Source: Byssothecium circinans (lineage: Eukaryota > Ascomycota > Dothideomycetes > Pleosporales > Massarinaceae). Taken from it: a DNA stretch of 10,490 bases. The position numbers were made by a program, and so were the translations under genes. This document shows, one piece after another, positions 8,601 to 10,490 of this stretch. Numbering within the stretch: position 1 is the first letter of the stretch; each line of letters opens with the position of its first letter. The DNA lies in assembly GCA_010015675.1 (NCBI GenBank), contig ML976999.1, forward strand, positions 686,004 to 696,493. The letters run 5' to 3'. The notes under the pieces are model-generated. The model was not told the DNA's origin. It saw only the letters and a list, made by a program, of their open reading frames with translations, and made no database searches.

Positions 8601-8605
8601 ACTAT
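8601..8605. repeat. Right copy of the copia target site duplication (ACTAT)
   Basis: This directly follows the right LTR and is identical to 1893-1897. Collapsing the two copies restores the transposase reading frame, which confirms the insertion point. Confidence 0.9.
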
Positions 8606-8786
8606 TTAAAACTATTTCTAGTTAAAAAGATACTCCTCTAGCTCGTTTAGATAGGACGCGATATTTGACGTTAAAGGCCTTAGCAGCGCATTAGTAGCTG
8701 TTAAATTAGCCTCTATTGTATGCGGCAAGGGCAAGCTATAGCCTGCCTTCGTATTAGTCTTGTTCTGATTAGTATAGTTAAGGCAT
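8601..8786 (-). pseudogene. pogo transposase, N-terminal fragment (HTH Psq region)
   Basis: The minus-strand ATG at 8784-8786 opens a 62-codon fragment running to the copia insertion point. Reading through RIP-type stops, it shows a Psq-type helix-turn-helix: a region ending in YNRG, then an AAKAFNV core, then a KRARGV tail where pogo-family proteins have a STLRRR-like turn. This domain binds the element's own terminal repeats. The frame joins exactly with the downstream part at 1892 once the 6703-bp copia and one ACTAT copy are removed, giving a continuous ...FNSLKLSLTKEE-like junction. In-frame TAG/TAA codons arise from CAG/CAA/TGG. The ATG is 21 bp inside the right inverted repeat, and no better start is seen. 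Confidence 0.85.
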
Positions 8787-8806
8787 TTTTGCGTTAAAGA
8801 TAGTAA

Positions 8807-8867
8807 TAGTGTTACTAAGGAATTTTAGGCGGTTCAGTAGTTTAGGCAGTTTAGTAGTAGAATACGT
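8807..8867 (-). repeat. Right terminal inverted repeat of the pogo element (61 bp)
   Basis: This is the inverted partner of 304-364. It keeps the less mutated bases at two of the four differing positions (CTACTGAACCGCC where the left copy has CTACTAAACTGCC). It also carries the two 17-bp tandem units, at 8824-8840 and 8841-8857. The transposase start codon lies just inside it, at 8784-8786. Confidence 0.92.
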
Positions 8868-8869
8868 TA
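8868..8869. repeat. Right TA target duplication of the pogo element
   Basis: This TA follows the right inverted repeat and pairs with TA at 302-303, as expected for Tc1/mariner-pogo insertion. Confidence 0.7.
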
Positions 8870-10370
8870 TAGCTATTATATTATTTTTTATAAGAATTTT
8901 ACTTAGATCTTTTTTATATGCTATTACTACTACTAATATAAATATATTAACGATAGACGCCCTAGTATCTTTAATATAATAAGCGTAACTATATTTACTT
9001 AGAAATACCTTACTCTTAAATAAGTAAGGTATAATATTTAGCTAACTAGAGTAGGTTTAGAGCTTACCTATAGATAGTTAATACTCTTTACTTTAGCCTA
9101 TAATAGTATTAAGATACCTTAGGCTCTTAGTAATACACTTAGTTACTTTAATATATAAGCCTTTTAGTTAGTAGTAGTTATATAGCTTATTAAAAATAAC
9201 TACTTATTACATAAGTTTAAAATAAAGGCCTTTTAAACACTTATATAGATAGCTAACCTAAAGGCTAAGAGAGCTTTTTAGTAGAGTTATAATAGTATCT
9301 TATACTATATTTTATATTAGTATAAATATACCTTTCTTTATATCTAATAAGTGTTATCCTTAGTGCTTAGCAAGGTCTATATCTCCTTTAATAGTTAAAT
9401 AGTAAAGGGTAGTAAGCGCGCCTTTTATAGAGTTATTATATACTTTATTAATACTAATAGCTTAATATTAAGGATATGCTAATTACCCTTCTATAGCTTA
9501 CTAGTGCCTATACAGGTAACTATATTAGTAGTATAATTAAGGTAATACTAACTAAATTTAGAATTAGCGTACTAAGACTAGGTAAGTACTATTATACCTA
9601 TTAGACCCTTCTAGAAAGCCTTCCTAAATAGGGCTATAAAATAGTACTAAACTATACTTAACTATATTAAATAGTACTAAACTATTTATAATAGTTAAGT
9701 AACTCTAAACTATACTAAACTATCTATAATAAATAAGTAACTTATATAACCTAGGCTACTTTATCTTTAATAATATAATAAATAATAATACTGCTATTTT
9801 AATACTTTTTATTAAATATAACTTCTCTTCTACTAAGTAATATCTCTACTATAGTTACTACTCCCTTAACTTAGCTAGGTAAATAATTATCTTTAGGAAA
9901 GATAACGATAGCTTTAATAATACGCGCAAGCTTATTATAGTTAAGGTAGAGTTAATAGATACCTAGTATACTTATAGCCTTCTTAAAGTAGTTATTATAG
10001 TACTTACTTATATAAATACGCCTTAATAGTATAATCCCTTTTATAGCTTCTTATATAAGTTTACTCTTACTAATAATAAGTATATATAGAAGGAACCTAT
10101 TAAGCCTATAGTTATACGCTAGAATAGCTACTACCTCTACTTTAAGAGCGTTGTTAGCCTAGCTATTTAGTAGCCTCTTAATGCGTATATTAGCTACTAT
10201 ATTAAGAAGTAATATAAAGAAGCTATAATATAACATGCTAGAAGCTTTACGCGCGCTATTAATAGTCTAGCGTAGATAATATTAGATAGCTTCTCTACTA
10301 ATAATTAGTAGATAATTATGTAATATATATAAGTCTTATAGCTACTGTGAAAAGGTAATAGAGATATAGC
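8870..10370 (-). pseudogene. Right half of an unidentified RIP-degraded remnant
   Basis: This 1.5-kb AT-rich stretch has almost no CpA/TpG. Minus-strand coding-like segments, reading through TAA/TAG, are: (a) a frame in phase with an ATG at 10465-10467, stop-free for its first 43 codons and then readable to about 9740, containing INSARKASSM, LAYNYRLNRF and FPKDNYLPS; (b) a different frame from about 9640 to 8870, containing INKVYNNSIKGALTT, IKGDIDLAKH and IKDTRASI. Codons in both favour purine-N-pyrimidine. The frame change falls at a hairpin-motif cluster (9641-9732). I recognise no DDE, RT, recombinase or helicase motif. A plus-strand frame (starts equal to 1 mod 3) is also readable, so strand and identity are uncertain. 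Its other half is 1-303. Confidence 0.35.
9641..9732. repeat. Cluster of RIPed hairpin motifs
   Basis: Repeats of AATAGTACTAAACTAT, ATAGTTAAGT and CTAAACTATACTAAACTAT fill this stretch. They are RIPed relatives of the clean hairpin at 10438-10456. Confidence 0.65.
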
Positions 10371-10379
10371 AGAGATAGT

Positions 10380-10490
10380 CAAAATAGTAGTCAATAGTAG
10401 TTGATTGATAGTAGATTGTGTTGGACTGAATAGTACCGAACAGTTCCGCACTGTTCACCAGCCTCATCCGGCCTAGCCTCGGTCCTTTCC
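10380..10490. other. Edge of the RIPed block; ordinary DNA
   Basis: Composition shifts here from TA-dominated to balanced, with CA, TG, CC and GG restored (for example CACCAGCCTCATCCGGCC). I see no gene that can be supported in the 110 bases available. A minus-strand ATG at 10465-10467 reads into the remnant, but this may be chance. Confidence 0.6.
10438..10456. repeat. Unmutated 19-bp hairpin motif
   Basis: GAACAGT-TCCGC-ACTGTTC is a perfect 7-bp inverted repeat with a 5-base loop, preceded by a related GAATAGTACC. It lies in non-RIPed DNA and seems to be the clean form of the AATAGT-N5-ACTATT motifs seen elsewhere in the window. Confidence 0.7.

Larger units (their letters stand above)
304..8867 (-). 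mobile_element. pogo/Fot1-type DNA transposon, interrupted by a copia element
   Basis: The element is bounded by near-identical 61-bp inverted repeats starting ACGTATTCTACTAC and flanked by TA on both sides, the Tc1/mariner-pogo target site. The limits could be 302-8869 because the edge reads TATAACG. Without the copia insert and one target-duplication copy it is about 1856 bp, a normal size for fungal Fot1-like elements. It carries one minus-strand gene: an HTH and DDE transposase with a C-terminal Cys/His knuckle. All visible damage is transitions plus one frameshift and the insertion, so it is non-autonomous and dead. Confidence 0.9.

Noticed and set aside
8953..10320. Plus-strand frame (starts equal to 1 mod 3) readable through TAA/TAG across the right remnant
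   Set aside because: It is leucine-rich over 8953-9640, like an antisense shadow, and no family motif is seen. The minus strand is preferred there, though not proven.
8870..10370. Crypton/DUF3435 recombinase, hAT transposase or telomere-linked helicase
   Set aside because: I compared remembered hallmarks (R-HxxR-Y, hATC dimerisation, helicase Walker motifs) and found none in any frame.
1..10490. tRNA or rRNA genes
   Set aside because: No A/B box or cloverleaf pattern stands out. The only tRNA-related sequence is the short primer-binding site.

Overview
This window is a block of nested transposable elements from a filamentous ascomycete (Pezizomycotina-type) genome. The elements have been inactivated by repeat-induced point mutation (RIP). 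TpA is in great excess, CpA/TpG is depleted, TAG/TAA codons pepper otherwise recognisable reading frames, and sister copies of the same repeat differ only by C/T or G/A transitions. I see no intact host gene, RNA gene or CRISPR array.

Layout, outermost to innermost. (1) Bases 1-303 and 8868-about 10370 are two halves of a very AT-rich, unidentified remnant. It has coding-like stretches, most plausibly on the minus strand. (2) A pogo/Fot1-type Tc1/mariner DNA transposon (304-8867; about 1856 bp without its insert) split that remnant at a TA. It has 61-bp terminal inverted repeats and a minus-strand DDE transposase pseudogene. (3) A complete Ty1/copia retrotransposon (1898-8600, 6703 bp, minus strand) sits inside the transposase gene. 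It has 157-bp LTRs, a 5-bp ACTAT target duplication, a primer-binding site resembling an internal (anticodon-region) initiator-tRNA-Met primer site, a polypurine tract, and one uninterrupted 1673-codon gag-pol frame with recognisable Gag knuckle, protease, integrase, reverse transcriptase and RNase H. Bases from about 10380 to the end look like ordinary, non-RIPed DNA and mark the edge of the block.

The order of events follows from the nesting: remnant, then pogo, then copia. The copia keeps more CpA/TpG than its hosts, which fits a younger insertion with fewer rounds of RIP. Its catalytic sites are broken mostly by G-to-A changes, with D to N in protease, integrase and RT and E to K in RNase H. 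The pogo transposase has lost two of its three DDE aspartates and carries one frameshift.

The least conventional signal is a short hairpin motif (clean form at 10438-10456; RIPed forms resemble AATAGT-N5-ACTATT). It recurs in clusters in the LTRs, in both transposon coding regions, in the copia 3' region and in the flanks.
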